Assembly (NCBI RefSeq): GCF_036898095.1
Contig: NC_090767.1
Location: 31,785,933 to 31,849,932 of the forward strand
Source of the DNA: Palaemon carinicauda
Lineage: Eukaryota; Arthropoda; Malacostraca; Decapoda; Palaemonidae
Direction: 5' to 3'
Length of the DNA: 64,000 nt
Part shown: positions 19,957 to 32,049 of the stretch, piece by piece
Numbering within the stretch: the first letter of the stretch is position 1
Layout of the letters: the number at the start of each line of letters is the position of its first letter
Program-made: the position numbers and the translations under genes
The notes under the pieces: generated by a model
Database searches by the model: none
Told to the model about the DNA's origin: nothing
What the model saw: the letters and a program-made list of their open reading frames with translations, nothing else

Positions 19957-21817
19957 ATATACTGTAGTTGTGTGCTCGAGTGAAATCAGTCGTAGCTCAG
20001 CACTCGAAGAGGAAGGACGTGTAAGCTTGCCCAAGAATTGGCTTACCTGGCACAGGGGACACCAGGTTCCCTCGCCTTGCCTAACATGAGCTCTTACAGC
20101 CTGACATTTATCTGTAATACCATCTAAAAATCCAATGACCTCCCCTGCTAGGGCTTCTGCCCACTAGATTCCAAGGAAAGGTGCATTCCATGTCACAGAT
20201 ACTCTTATTTAAGAGATTATGTATGGGGTCATTTCACACTCCAATTGAATATTGAGGTGGACATTAAAGCCTGCCATCATCAGATCTATTGTCGTGTGAT
20301 GATTGCACTCTATTCCATGACGCACTCTTCCTGAATGTGACTGGTAGGAGAAAGGAACCGCCTTTCTACACGAGCAGAATTTTCCCAAGGAGGAATCCAG
20401 ATATTCCAGATAAAGCTGCTAAATAACAACGTTTTCACATGCATGGGGATTGGTTTGGAGATGCTGTCCTCCCACCTCCAAGCAAGAAGGAGAAGACCAA
20501 GTCTACAAAAGCCTGTGTCAGTGCCAGCAATGTCCAACCATTGCAGGCTGAGCCTTCCCTGGAAGACTCACCTACTCCCATTCACAGCCCGCCACCTCCA
20601 GACCCACCTGCCTCTAGCCTAACTCTGGCTTCATCGAACCCACCAGCCTCCAGCTTGGACCGAGAAATAACCAACGCAGCTACTCCAAACCCAGCTCCTA
20701 CCCAACTGACATCCAGCCCACCTTCCTGTGCCGCGGAAAACTGAGGAACTCACTGAAAGTGTCCCGCTCGACTCTGATGGGATTCACCACCGTGACTGTA
20801 GCTGCACAGTACGTCTCACCCAGCCGTTGGGTGAAGCCACTGCAACAATCCCCCAGCTATCTGCCAGTCGCTGACCCTTTGCCCAAGTTCATGGTCCAGC
20901 CCACTGAAGGAAAAAATTCCTATGCCACAGTTGCCGCCCTCGCTTCTGCCAACTCCTAATCAAATTTCTCAGCTAGACCAAACTGCAAAGGGGACCTCAT
21001 TCTCACCCCCAAGAATCAGGAGAGTGTCAGTTTCCTGCTGGAAGAAAGCTCACTGGAGCTTCTAGATCTGGCCAAGAAGGAGCGCAAAATCATCGTCTCC
21101 AGATACCCAACCTCCAGGCATTCATACTAGCAGCCCACCTAAACCGCAGAGAATTCCTAGAGACACCGCCATCCACCCGCCGTCACTCCAGATCCTGTCA
21201 TCCGAACCACCTCCACTCCTGATGCGGCCACCGCGGCTACCACCGTTTCTGACCCCGTCATACAGAGAGCTCCAGTGCCCTCACTTCCTCCAAATCCTTC
21301 CCCGTCCCAATCCTCCCTTTCAATCACCCACCAGCTAAACACCTTGCCCTTTCAAGACCTAATCCCAATTGCCATCCACCTTTTCACCAGGGTCTCATCC
21401 CTTTGAAACGTCCCGGATCCCCTTCAGACCTCAAGTCATGTCCTCCCTTTCCCCCCAAACCAACCTCACTGCCTCACAATCCCTACAGCAGGGATAATTT
21501 CTTACACTTACAACCACTCCTTTCCTCTACTACTAATTGTCCTTCTCTCCTCCCCCAGTCTCTCACTCACTGGGACTTGCTTCTATACCACTATTCTCTA
21601 CTGCTAAAGCCTTTCCCCACAGCTCTGAATAAGGGTCGATTTTGGGTGCTCGTAGGAAGAGCTACACACCCGTGCGGAGAAGAGGCACTATTTGAGTGTC
21701 CTCATATATCTACTTTGACTCGATGCTCCGGGGGTAGAGCAGAAAACCTCTTTGAGTGTCCTTAAATAATTACTTTGACTCAACGCTCTAGGTGCAGAGC
21801 AATAAAACACTACACAT
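19957..21817 (+). mobile_element. Decayed ORF1-only element (unit 2)
   Basis: Copy of the unit-1 element with the same breaks. Leader motif ~20,041; ORF1 remnants 20,330-21,410; 3' block 21,487-21,608; 62-bp repeats 21,687-21,807. Confidence 0.75.
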
Positions 21818-22488
21818 CCTCTTTAACTGAAATGACTTGGGAGAAACTTCTGGGCCCAGTCTATGGCAAGAGAGTGATAATAAAATCAAGAATTAATTCA
21901 ATATATTAAAGCAAAAAACATTAATTTTGATAACTAGGATTGTTTACATCTTTACCAAGAGATGATATGTTTACATATTCATTAAGGACGAAGATGTAAA
22001 GTTGTAAGCATTGTTAAAACTCACCTATTGGTCAACTTTTATACTTTCTTAAACAGAAATACAGCCTATTTCATTTACTAAAACAAATATTTTAGCAATA
22101 ATTCTTTCTCTTAGGAAATATGAAATATCTTTCAATAGCATACCTTAATAATGAGGGAGTTATTTGATCCTAAAATTGAGGTTAACAACGGCAGACCACG
22201 CACAGTAAATCACTTGCTTTAGAAAGTATAAACATAACAATGGAAAATATTATAATTTGCTGTTTTTATTTACAAATACGATACAATTAAGTGAAACACC
22301 AAATTAATTAAAATTCGGTTTATTTCATAGTTGTCATTTTCCACTACAGTAAATGGATATACAGTATACAGCGATGGGTGAAATGAGCTGGGTGGCGGAA
22401 GAGGTAAATGGGGTGAGGCACGTACAGTGTAAGGGATTTGAAATCTTCGCTCCTTAAAAATCTACCATCGTACCTATCCAGGGTTAAT

Positions 22489-23605
22489 CTAGCTCCAGCA
22501 CTTTCCATACGGACTCTTCAACTGATCCTCGATTATCTCTCTTACTAGTCTTTTTTCCTCAGAGTTTATGGTATTATGGAAGAGCATTAATTTCTTATAT
22601 TCTATTCTGCAGGACATCGGCCATATTCCTGTTTCTGCAAGTATGCCCCAATATGGAGTACTCGCAGGTAGTTCATACATATTTCTTATTATCTTATATT
22701 GGAGGTTTTCCAGATCTTTCATATCTTTGTCCCTTATTACACTCCAGGTCTCCACGCTGGCAAATATTGTTGGTAATACTACTGTTTCATATATTTTCTT
22801 TCTGACTTCCAACGCCATCTTTCCTACTTTTCTCGTATCCCTATATTTTCTTATTTCTTGAGTCATATATGCGACCCTCGGGCTTTTTTTACTGATACTC
22901 AATTCTTTGTTTCCGTTCTCTGTGTACCATTCACCCAGATACTTATATTCCTTAACTAAACTTACTTTTCCGTCCTTCACTTTTGTTTCAATCTCCTCCT
23001 CTTTCTCATTCTTTCTTTTGTTAATTTTTAATACCCAATTTTTTGGAGTTGGTGTTGATAGTGAATTTCTTTAGGGTCTCCAAGCTATGACAATTACTTA
23101 TGGTACTTTCGATACCTTCTTTCCTTCCTGTGGGAAACATTATATCATCTACAAATACCAGTGATTCTATTTCAATATTTCTTATCAATGTGATATTTTT
23201 TTCTGCTAGTGCTATTGACTCTGTCAGTTGCGATACTGCATAGCTTAGGTCCGTATATTGTTCCTTGTCTCACATTTCCTTCAATCTTTATATCTCCTGT
23301 TGTACCTGCTGGACAATTGATGGCTGCTCTACCTTTTTCGTTCATTTTTAAAACTATCAATGCTTCCTTCCATCCTATCATTTCCCCATTCCTTTTATGC
23401 TATCCTTTAGGTCTAGCTTATCGAAGCACTTATAAGCATCACAGAACCATACGTATGTCGACCCTCCCAAATAGGCGTTATAGTCTATTAATGCATTTAG
23501 TATGAGCAGATGATCAGGGGTAGATCTTCCTTCAATGCCTCCACACTGGAATCGACTCATTGTGGATGTTCTGGTGTTGAAAATGATACACCTGTGACCT
23601 ATCAC
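22489..23605 (-). pseudogene. RT remnant (unit 3)
   Basis: Third copy, uninterrupted. The C-terminal frame 22,489-22,980 is identical in protein to the unit-2 copy; the frame breaks at the same places as in unit 1, so the decay came before the triplication. Confidence 0.85.
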
Positions 23606-24059
23606 ATCATTTCGTGCAAGACAAAGGGTGTGTAAGTAAGGTATCAGAATACTGTTTATCCTTCAAAGATAATACACTTATTTGGATAGGAGAAAGTACA
23701 AAACAGGGTTTAATTACTTACTGTTACATATAACAGCGGATTTGAGCCTGAAATTAAATTTCTATGTTATATAAAGCTCACAAAAGTATAATTCATGCGA
23801 TCATTAATTTAATTATTCTTTTGAACAGTTTTTAAATTAATTTTTATTTTTTTTTATATCTGAAAATGTCTATATTTGAATTTTTTAATCTGTTTGTAGG
23901 TAGTAGGTTGGCCACGGCACCAGCCACCCATTGAGATATCACCGCTAGAGAGATATTGGGTCCTTTGACTGGCCAGACAGTACTACATTGGATCCTTTTC
24001 TCTGGTTACGGCACAATAACAACCAAACAGTTTGTATGGAAGGATTGCCTTAACAACAT

Positions 24060-25920
24060 AATATGCTCAGTATAATCATATACTGTAGTTGTGTGCTCGA
24101 GTGAAATCAGTCGTAGCTCAGCACTCGAAGAGGAAGGACGTGTAAGCTTGCCCAAGAATTGGCTTACCTGGCACAGGGGACACCAGGTTCCCTCGCCTTG
24201 CCTAACATGAGCTCTTACAGCCTGACATTTATCTGTAATACCATCTAAAAATCCAATGACCTCCCCTGCTAGGGCTTCTTCCCACTAGATTCCAAGGAAA
24301 GGTGCATTCCATGTCACAGATACTCTTATTTGAGAGATTATGTATGGGGTCATTTCACACTCCAATTGAATATTGAGGTGGACATTAAGCCTGCCATCAT
24401 CAGATCTATTGTCGTGTGATGATTGCACTCTATTCCATGACGCACTCTTCCTGAATGTGACTGGTAGGAGAAAGGAACCGCCTTTCTACACGAGCAGAAT
24501 TTTCCCAAGGAGGAATCCAGATATTCCAGATAAAGCTGCTAAATAACAACGTTTTCACATGCATGGGGATTGGTTTGGAGATGCTGTCCTCCCACCTCCA
24601 AGCAAGAAGGAGAAGACCAAGTGTGCCAGCAATGTCCAACCATTGCAGGCTGAGCCTTCCCTGGAAGACTCACCTACTCCCATTCACAGCCCGCCACCTC
24701 CAGACCCACCTGCCTCTAGCCTAACTCTGGCTTCATCAAACCCACCAGCCTCCAGCTTGGACCGAGAAATAACCAACGCAGCTACTCCAAACCCAGCTCC
24801 TACCCAACTGACATCCAGCCCACCTTCCTGTGCCGCGGAAAACTGAGGAACTCACTGAAAGTGTCCCGCTCGACTCTGATGGGATTCACCACCGTGACTG
24901 TAGCTGCACAGTACGTCTCACCCAGCCGTTGGGTGAAGCCACTGCAACAATCCCCCAGCTATCTGCCAGTCGCTGACCCTTTGCCCAAGTTCATGGTCCA
25001 GCCCACTGAAGGAAAAAATTCCTATGCCACAGTTGCCGCCCTCGCTTCTGCCAACTCCTAATCAAATTTCTCAGCTAGACCAAACTGCAAAGGGGACCTC
25101 ATTCTCACCCCCAAGAATCAGGAGAGTGTCAGTTTCCTGCTGGAAGAAAGCTCACTGGAGCTTCTAGATCTGGCCAAGAAGGAGCGCAAAATCATCGTCT
25201 CCAGATACCCAACCTCCAGGCATTCATACTAGCAGCCCACCTAAACCGCAGAGAATTCCTAGAGACACCGCCATCCACCCGCCGTCACTCCAGATCCTGT
25301 CATCCGAACCACCTCCACTCCTGATGCGGCCACCGCGGCTACCACCGTTTCTGACCCCGTCATACAGAGAGCTCCAGTGCCCTCACTTCCTCCAAATCCT
25401 TCCCCGTCCCAATCCTCCCTTTCAATCACCCACCAGCTAAACACCTTGCCCTTTCAAGACCTAATCCCAATTGCCATCCACCTTTTCACCAGGGTCTCAT
25501 CCCTTTGAAACGTCCCGGATCCCCTTCAGACCTCAAGTCATGTCCTCCCTTTCCCCCCAAACCAACCTCACTGCCTCACAATCCCTACAGCAGGGATAAT
25601 TTCTTACACTTACAACCGCTCCTTTCCTCTACTACTAATTGTCCTTCTCTCCTCCCCCAGTCTCTCACTCACTGGGACTTGCTTCTATACCACTATTCTC
25701 TACTGCTAAAGCCTTTCCCCACAGCTCTGAATAAGGGTCGATTTTGGGTGCTCGTAGGAAGAGCTACACACCCGTGCGGAGAAGAGGCACTATTTGAGTG
25801 TCCTCATATATCTACTTTGACTCGATGCTCCGGGGGTAGAGCAGAAAACCTCTTTGAGTGTCCTTAAATAATTACTTTGACTCAACGCTCTAGGTGCAGA
25901 GCAATAAAACACTACACATC
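24060..25920 (+). mobile_element. Decayed ORF1-only element (unit 3)
   Basis: Copy with the same breaks plus an 18-bp in-frame deletion in the Lys-rich stretch near 24,623. Leader motif ~24,161; 3' block 25,588-25,710. Confidence 0.75.
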
Positions 25921-27001
25921 CTCTTTAACTGAAATGACTTGGGAGAAACTTCTGGGCCCAGTCTATGGCAAGAGAGTGATAATAAAATCAAGAATTAATT
26001 CAATATATTAAAGCAAAAAACATTAATTTTGATAACTAGGATTGTTTACATCTTTACCAAGAGATGATATGTTTACATATTCATTAAGGACGAAGATGTA
26101 AAGTTGTAAGCATTGTTAAAACTCACCTATTGGTCAACTTTTATACTTTCTTAAACAGAAATACAGCCTATTTCATTAACTAAAACAAATATTTTAGCAA
26201 TAATTCTTTCTCTTAGGAAATATGAAATATCTTTCAATAGCATACCTTAATAATGAGGGAGTTATTTTATCCTAAAATTGAGGTTAACAACGGCAGACCA
26301 CGCACAGTAAATCATTTGCTTTAGAAAGTATAAACATAACAATGGAAAATATTATAATTTGCTGTTTTTATTTACAAATACGATGCAATTAAGTGAAACA
26401 CCAAATTAATTAAAATTCGGTTTATTTCATAGTTGTCATTTTCCACTACAGTAAATGGATATACAGTATACAGCGATGGGTGAAATGAGCTGGGTGGCGG
26501 AAGAGGTAAATGGGGTGAGGCACGTACAGTGTAAGGGATTTGAAATCTTCACTCCTTAAAAATCTTTAATTACGAATGTGGTTTATTATTCAATAGGTAT
26601 TGCAGTTATCTCTGCCGCGTGTAGGTGAAATTGCAAAGTGTGAACTCGCGTAAAAAGGGCTGACTGTGCATAATATACACATGATAACCAAATGGAAAAA
26701 CTATACTGTTGGTGCAAGTGGCGTGAAAATGAAGTATAATTACAAATTCTATAGCTTTGATTTTACAGGCAACGATGGCTATAATTCCTCTTCTACTAAA
26801 CCCAGTGATTCAGTGCAGACTTTAGTTTCCAGAGTCCACAAAGACAATCATATCAGCCTAGGTGTACAGGAATGAATGAATGTAAAAATACTACACTTCT
26901 ATCTCATCCGTTACTATTTGGAGGAGTAATAACTACTCTCTCCTTTTCAAAGTAATCTTGCTTTTGGAAAAATTGTAACTTTTAGTCTTCTTGTTATTAG
27001 T

Positions 27002-29244
27002 ATAGTTCGTTCGTTCGTTCAAGATTGCCATGCCTCATAGCATGACATGGGCTCTTGTCCTAGACAGCCCGTAAGAGAATAGCTATCTGGAATGAGAACT
27101 CCTAAAGGAGCAATATGGTTTATTAAAAGAAGAGGTAGAATTGGAAAGAGTCTGGAACAGGAAAAGGATGCAGGATAAGGAATAAAAGGATGTAGTATGA
27201 GGGATGAAGGAGAGGTATGATAAGACTTGGCAAGGGGTAGAAAGCAACCCGAAAAAGGGGACTCCTTTTTAGGTCCACAAAAGAAAGTTTTTAGTCAGAG
27301 AAAATAGTATTGATAGTAGCAAGTCCCAGTAAGTAAAAGAAACTGGGAGAGGAGAGAAGGAGTTTTAGTAGGAGAGAAAAGGAGTAGGTTTAAGCAAAGA
27401 AGCTTATTCCTGCTCTTGGGATGGAAAAGGGGGAGGGGGCCAAAACTGTGCTGCGCTCGGTTAGCTGGCACGAGAAAGGCCCCCTAAGGATAGGGTAAGA
27501 AGAGGGTTAACAGGGAAAGAGGGTGGGAGACAGGAAAAACAAGAGCTGTTTCCTTATGAGGAAGACAGCCTTGTAATAACTATTCTCCATTTAGGAATAG
27601 GGAATTAGGAAGGGGAGGATTGCAAGAGGGGAAGGATTATCTCTGCTCAGTGGCTGAGAACTGGAACTGTTGCAGGAGTTGCTGGAAAGTGGAGGTTGAT
27701 GAGAGGGAGAGGACTTTGGTAAGGATCTGGAAGGCGATAGGTATGAGGTCTTGCAAGGTGAGAGACTCAATTGCTTGAGTCAAGGTTTGGGAAGGGGATG
27801 AGGATGAAGGTTGTTGCTGGTCCCTTTGGGGAGCAGTTGCAGGTCGGTGCTGATCCTTCTTAGAAACAGTTGCAGGTCGTTGCTGGTCCTTTTTAGGAGC
27901 AGTTATAGGTGTAGATGCAGGAGCAATTGTAGATGTAAAAGCAGGAGCAGGAGTTGGCTGAGTTGGTCTTCTCTGGCGAGGAGTTCTCTGTTCTTTAGGT
28001 GGCTGGGATGGAGCTGGTTTGTTTTGGTTTGAAGAGGATGTATTCTTCATAGCTGCTATCCTCTTGAGTCGCTCTGGGCAGCGCTTATTCCAAGCATGGT
28101 GTGGCTTGGAACAATTGGGGCACTTGGATGTGGTTTGTCGCCCTTCTTTATGGGCCTTTATGCACACTTCTGTGCTATGTCGCTGGCTGCAGATACCGCA
28201 AATAATGGGGCCTCTGCATTCTTCTTTATGATGTCCAAAGCGTTGGCATCTGTAACATCGAAGGGGCTCAGGTGTGTATTCCTCGATGGGGAAAGTACCC
28301 CAGACTCCTAAGTTCAGTTTGGAAGGAACTGAACCTATAAAGGTGGCTATTAGGCGTTGAACAGGAACGTCATCCTTGCTTGTGCAGCGAACAGCACAGT
28401 CAATATTGCTGCATGAGGTTACAATGGAGATAGGCATCGTCACAGGATACCTAGTAATGACTGCCTTCTTCCTGATAAAAGCAGGATCCAGCAGTGTTAA
28501 GGTGGAGTCTTCCTGAAGGAATCTGGCTGTCTCAATGTCCTTGGGATAGATGATAAGATCACCTTTCCTGTTAGGTCTAGCAGTGAGTTTCATGCCAGGC
28601 TTGGCAGCCATGGCAGCAACAGAGGCATAAGAGAGCTCGTGGTTTGCCTGTGCAAGTCGAAACTTAGGCAGAGGCTTCTTTGGCTGCGTAGCTGGAATGT
28701 TTTCTTGAATGGCAGTGGCTTCTTGCAGGAGTGTTTGGAGGCAATCTGTGCAGTTGCAGTCCATGGAGTGGGCCCCTTGTTCGGTCTCCATGGCGTTGGA
28801 GGACTCAGGCTCGTTGGTAGAAGGGATGACTGCAGTTGCACCTGATTGCTGAGGAGTTGTAGGGACAGACAAGGACGAGTCTGTGCTCTCAGTCCTTGGA
28901 GTCACTGATGGCGATGGTGGGGCTGAATTTGGAGCTGTTGAAGATGTAGAAGTCTTCTTTCTTTTCTTGCTTTCATTAGTGGCAGCAGCGAATTTATCAT
29001 ACTGGACAAGTTTGTCAGAGGCATCTTTGCAACCCTCACAGTTGCAGGAAACGTGGTGATTATAAACTTCTGGGTCTACAACATAGTTATACTCTGCCAT
29101 GGTGTTAAAGATGTAAGCTCGGCGCTGCTGGTAAGCCACACAGCTATCACAGTCACAAGCTTGGCCATTAAAGTAGTCTTCACAGTGTTTGTTTTTTGAA
29201 GGATAGTAATTCCATGCCCTTTTTCCTAAATGAAAAACGGACAT
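27002..29244 (-). mobile_element. ORF1-only retroelement with intact ORF1
   Basis: Read on the minus strand: intact ORF1 (29,244-27,637), then ~215 bp, then the conserved 3' block (27,420-27,295) shared with the elements at 14,230 and 35,134, then a 3' tail ending AAGAGCCCATG...GGCAATCTTGAACGAACGAAC (about 27,060-27,002) with a short tetranucleotide repeat, typical of LINE ends. No reverse transcriptase or endonuclease lies between ORF1 and the tail. The 5' end is not clear; the leader motif of the other sub-families was not found upstream. Confidence 0.7.
27637..29244 (-). CDS. ORF1 protein with CxCxxC clusters and three zinc knuckles
   Basis: 535 codons without a break. The N-terminal part carries three C-x-C-x2-C clusters (Cys 30/32/35, 67/69/72 and 163/165/168). 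A Pro/Ser/Thr-rich linker lies between the second and third. Residues ~190-325 form a conserved block (LPKFRLAQANHELSYASVAA, KGDLIIYPKD, AVITRYPVTM, GVWGTFPIEEY) followed by three zinc knuckles (Cys 330-343, CX2CX4HX4C; Cys 349-361; Cys 375-389). A Gln/Pro-rich region with repeated KKDQ(H/Q)RPAT units and a C-terminal helix-like SLTLQDLIPIAFQILTKVLS close it. Zinc-knuckle ORF1/Gag proteins bind element RNA in Jockey/I-type LINEs; the CxCxxC N-terminus is not something I can match. Related, decayed copies lie at 13,080, 29,790, 33,454 and 47,500. A domesticated host gene is possible but less likely. Confidence 0.8.
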   Translation of the reverse strand: MSVFHLGKRAWNYYPSKNKHCEDYFNGQACDCDSCVAYQQRRAYIFNTMAEYNYVVDPEVYNHHVSCNCEGCKDASDKLVQYDKFAAATNESKKRKKTSTSSTAPNSAPPSPSVTPRTESTDSSLSVPTTPQQSGATAVIPSTNEPESSNAMETEQGAHSMDCNCTDCLQTLLQEATAIQENIPATQPKKPLPKFRLAQANHELSYASVAAMAAKPGMKLTARPNRKGDLIIYPKDIETARFLQEDSTLTLLDPAFIRKKAVITRYPVTMPISIVTSCSNIDCAVRCTSKDDVPVQRLIATFIGSVPSKLNLGVWGTFPIEEYTPEPLRCYRCQRFGHHKEECRGPIICGICSQRHSTEVCIKAHKEGRQTTSKCPNCSKPHHAWNKRCPERLKRIAAMKNTSSSNQNKPAPSQPPKEQRTPRQRRPTQPTPAPAFTSTIAPASTPITAPKKDQQRPATVSKKDQHRPATAPQRDQQQPSSSSPSQTLTQAIESLTLQDLIPIAFQILTKVLSLSSTSTFQQLLQQFQFSATEQR

Positions 29245-29379
29245 TGTGGTTGAATTCTACGGGAATCACAGTGAAAATTTCGGGAGGTTACGATGCACAT
29301 AATCCACGAGATGTTGTCGACACAGAGTCTAAGGCTCTAAGCGAACACGATTAGTAAAGATTTTTTTTTTTTTGACGGA

Positions 29380-29560
29380 ATATTACAATAAACTGCAGAC
29401 TTTAAATCTGAAAGCAATATGCTTATGTTATATAAAGGTAATGAGACAATAAATACTTAGATTATTAATTTTATTCTTTTGTCGAATTGTTTTTAAGTAA
29501 ATAAATATTTTTTTCTATAACTGGAAATGTTTTTATTTGAATTAATCGGTTGGTTTAGTA
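29380..29560. repeat. Diverged copy of the AT-rich repeat seen at 12,310
   Basis: Shares TATGTTATATAAAG, ATTATTCTTTTG and TATTTGAATT with the triplicated units. Bases 29,245-29,380 show nothing but a T-run at 29,358. Confidence 0.55.
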
Positions 29561-29627
29561 AGAGACACCACACCACTCCGCGACTTGGAACACTGCTGGT
29601 CACTGAACTATGTACAATTCTCTATTC

Positions 29628-29775
29628 AAAAACGGATTTTGACTTAGGAAAAATCTATTTTAGGGTGAGATGGCGGCCATGTTGTCCTGATGGAAGTTCC
29701 CTCCGGCAACTTCCTACTCTATAATATTTCTGCGATTGATATTACAAGAGAATTACCGTCAGGTATCACGGGGTT
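29628..29775. mobile_element. Diverged DIRS terminal-repeat fragment
   Basis: ACGGATTTTGA, AAAAATCTATTTT and GTCCTGATGGAAGTTCC recur in the order seen at the right end of the full DIRS element (reverse complement of 60,819-60,680). The match goes on, with gaps, through TATTTCTGCGAT, GAATTACC.TCAGGTA and TTCTAAC. It is an older, truncated copy. Confidence 0.75.
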
Positions 29776-29779
29776 CTAA

Positions 29780-30363
29780 CCTTCAGAGTGCAACTGCACA
29801 GATTGCCTTACGACACTCCTGCAAGAAGCCACTGCTATTGCAGAGAGAACATCCCAGTTACACAGTTATAGGAAGCCTCTGTCAAAGTTTCAGCTCTCAC
29901 ATATTGACAACGAACTCTCCTATGCCTCTGTTGCTGCCATGGCTGCTAAGCCAGGCATGCAACTCACTGCAAGACCCAACAGGAAAGGTAATCTCATCAT
30001 CTACCCCAAGGACGTTGAGACAGCCAGATTCCTCCAGGAAGACCCAACTTTAACGCTGCTGGATCCTGCTTTTATCAGGAAGAAAGCTGTCATCACCAGG
30101 TATCCTGTGACGATGTCTATCACCATTGCAACATCGTGCAGCAACATTGACTGTGCTGTTTGCTGCACGAGCAAAGACAACGTTCCAGTTCGACGCCTCA
30201 TTGCCACCTTCCCTCGGTCCAGCTCCCTCCAAACTGGACTTAGGAGTCTGGGGAACTTTCCCCATCGAAGAATATACTCCTAAGCCCCTTCTGTGTTATA
30301 TATGCCAACGATTTGGCCATTACAAGAAAGAATGCAGAGGCCCCATCATCCGTAATCTAAATT
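29780..30363 (+). pseudogene. ORF1 fragment, same sub-family as the intact ORF1
   Basis: Starts abruptly inside the third CxCxxC cluster (CNCTDC) and shares LSYASVAAMAAKPGM, LTLLDPAFIRKKAVITRYPV and CYICQRFGHYKKECRGPII with the intact protein at 27,637-29,244, but lies on the opposite strand. It is joined at its 5' side to the DIRS-end fragment and stops after the first zinc knuckle. At least two frameshifts (around 29,930 and 30,215) break it. Close protein identity suggests a common young source. Confidence 0.85.
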
Positions 30364-32040
30364 AACTCCTGGTCCTCATGATTAGTCAAGTCGCCCGGTT
30401 CTAGCTTTGGTCTTCATTGGGTGACTTTGATAAACGAACATCTGATAAATTATAGATTGAATTCTCAACATTCAAACCTCCTTTCATTTAATGTTTCTGT
30501 GTTGGTAATATAATCCCCTTAGTACGGGGCAGATATACCCGAGATAGTGAAGAAAGTAATTGAATTTACAGCAAAAGACTTTTTTCTTTTGTTTTGAAGG
30601 TGAAGATTTGTATCATGATTTCCTCGTGATACATTCCTGTTCCCATCCATCGCTTTCATTAAAATTCTCTTGATTAAGGTGAATTCCTGTTCAGTATTTC
30701 ACTGGGATCCCTAAAATAGTTCTTGAGGGTGAGATGACTCTAGTAAGGAAAAAATTAATTAGCCAATTTGGAGTTTTATAAGTCTCTGCCACTGTATTTA
30801 TATAGCGCTCCTATCCCCTTCGATTAATTCTGTTTTTAGGGAGAAATTCCTGGAATAATAATGAGTCTACTCAGATTCAATCTAAATATAAAATCTCCTC
30901 AGTAAAATTATCTTATTGTAGGCTTTTGTAGTTTTCTTTATTTCCTGAATGACGAGACGTGAAGGTTAGGCAACTAGCTTAAGGGAATATATTATAAAAG
31001 TGCACAAATAAATGAATTACTGAATAAAAGATACAGGAAAACCCTGGATGAATGATGAAACATGGAAAGGAATAAAGGAAATGAAGGAAGTAAACAGAAA
31101 GAAAAGATTAGAACTTATAAAAGATTTTTTTATCTAACCGCAAAAAATCTAAAAAAAGCAGGTGTTATACCACTTCCTACTAAACATACAGGATCAGGGA
31201 GGGAAGGAACCTCCAACAAAGTGGATTCATTTAGCTGAAGCCCTTTTGGTGGCTGCAAAGATCATTTTACCAAAGATTTTGAAAGGCATTCAAACACCTA
31301 ATTTGTGTGTTGATCATCCTTCCTATTTATATTATTCTTAAACATCCTATAGGAGATTTTACACCACTAAGAATCTGCGCTACAGGAAGATGGTTACGTG
31401 GATCCTAAGGGTCAATTTTAACAAACAGTTACATGGAGTCTCTTAAAGCTGATGGCTTCATGAAAAAGCTGAGAATCTTTTCTTCGACATAGTTAGGTGG
31501 GTTTGATGAGAACAAGCTGCAATATGCGACTTGCAAGAAAGAATATGTGGCAATAAATAGTGCGAGACCCTGAGATAGCGTTGGCGACTGGGTGGAGTGC
31601 CACTAACTGTTTGATGTTCAGGACGTTTTCAGAGCAGCTGTTCATACATGTAGTGAACAGTTGCAGTCATCAATAGTATAGTACACACACAGGAAATTCT
31701 TGCGACACCAATTGAGAATAACAAGCGGAAGAGAAATAAGATGGAATAGTGTGCCCGAGTGTATCGTCAAACAAGAGATCTCTAACTAGATTTAGTATTT
31801 TCTCAAGTAAAATTTCTTTAAAAATATATATATATAAAAAGGATGAACATATTGTGTAAAGGGTATAGTGTTAACGAAATTAAAGTCCTTCAAAGGTACC
31901 ATATTATGAGCAGAAACAATTTATGGGAGTGACTAAACAACATCAGAATTTTAAGATTCACAAGGAGAGAAGTAGCTCAAAATATTATATATATTTTTTT
32001 TTATAATTAGATAGAGCTAATAGATATCAAGAGGTGTCTG
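30364..32040. other. AT-rich stretch, nothing recognised
   Basis: No long open frame or repeat I can name. A short frame near 31,030-31,110 (KPWMN.ETWKGIKEMKE-like) weakly recalls a LINE endonuclease tail and is too short to call. Confidence 0.5.
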
Positions 32041-32049
32041 GTTTCAGTT

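Larger units (their letters stand above)
15208..22464. repeat. Tandem triplication, unit 2 (split by a transposon)
   Basis: Same content as unit 1, offset 4,122 bp before the insertion and 7,257-7,264 bp after it. It is interrupted at TTAA 16,231-16,234 by a 3,138-bp element. Without that insertion the unit is about 4,115 bp. A 7-bp deletion near 19,477 is private to this unit. Confidence 0.95.
22465..26565. repeat. Tandem triplication, unit 3 (4,101 bp)
   Basis: Third copy, ending at AAAAATCT, after which unique sequence begins. It carries a private 18-bp deletion near 24,623 and shares several point differences with unit 2 against unit 1. Bases 26,566-27,000 hold nothing I recognise. Confidence 0.95.
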
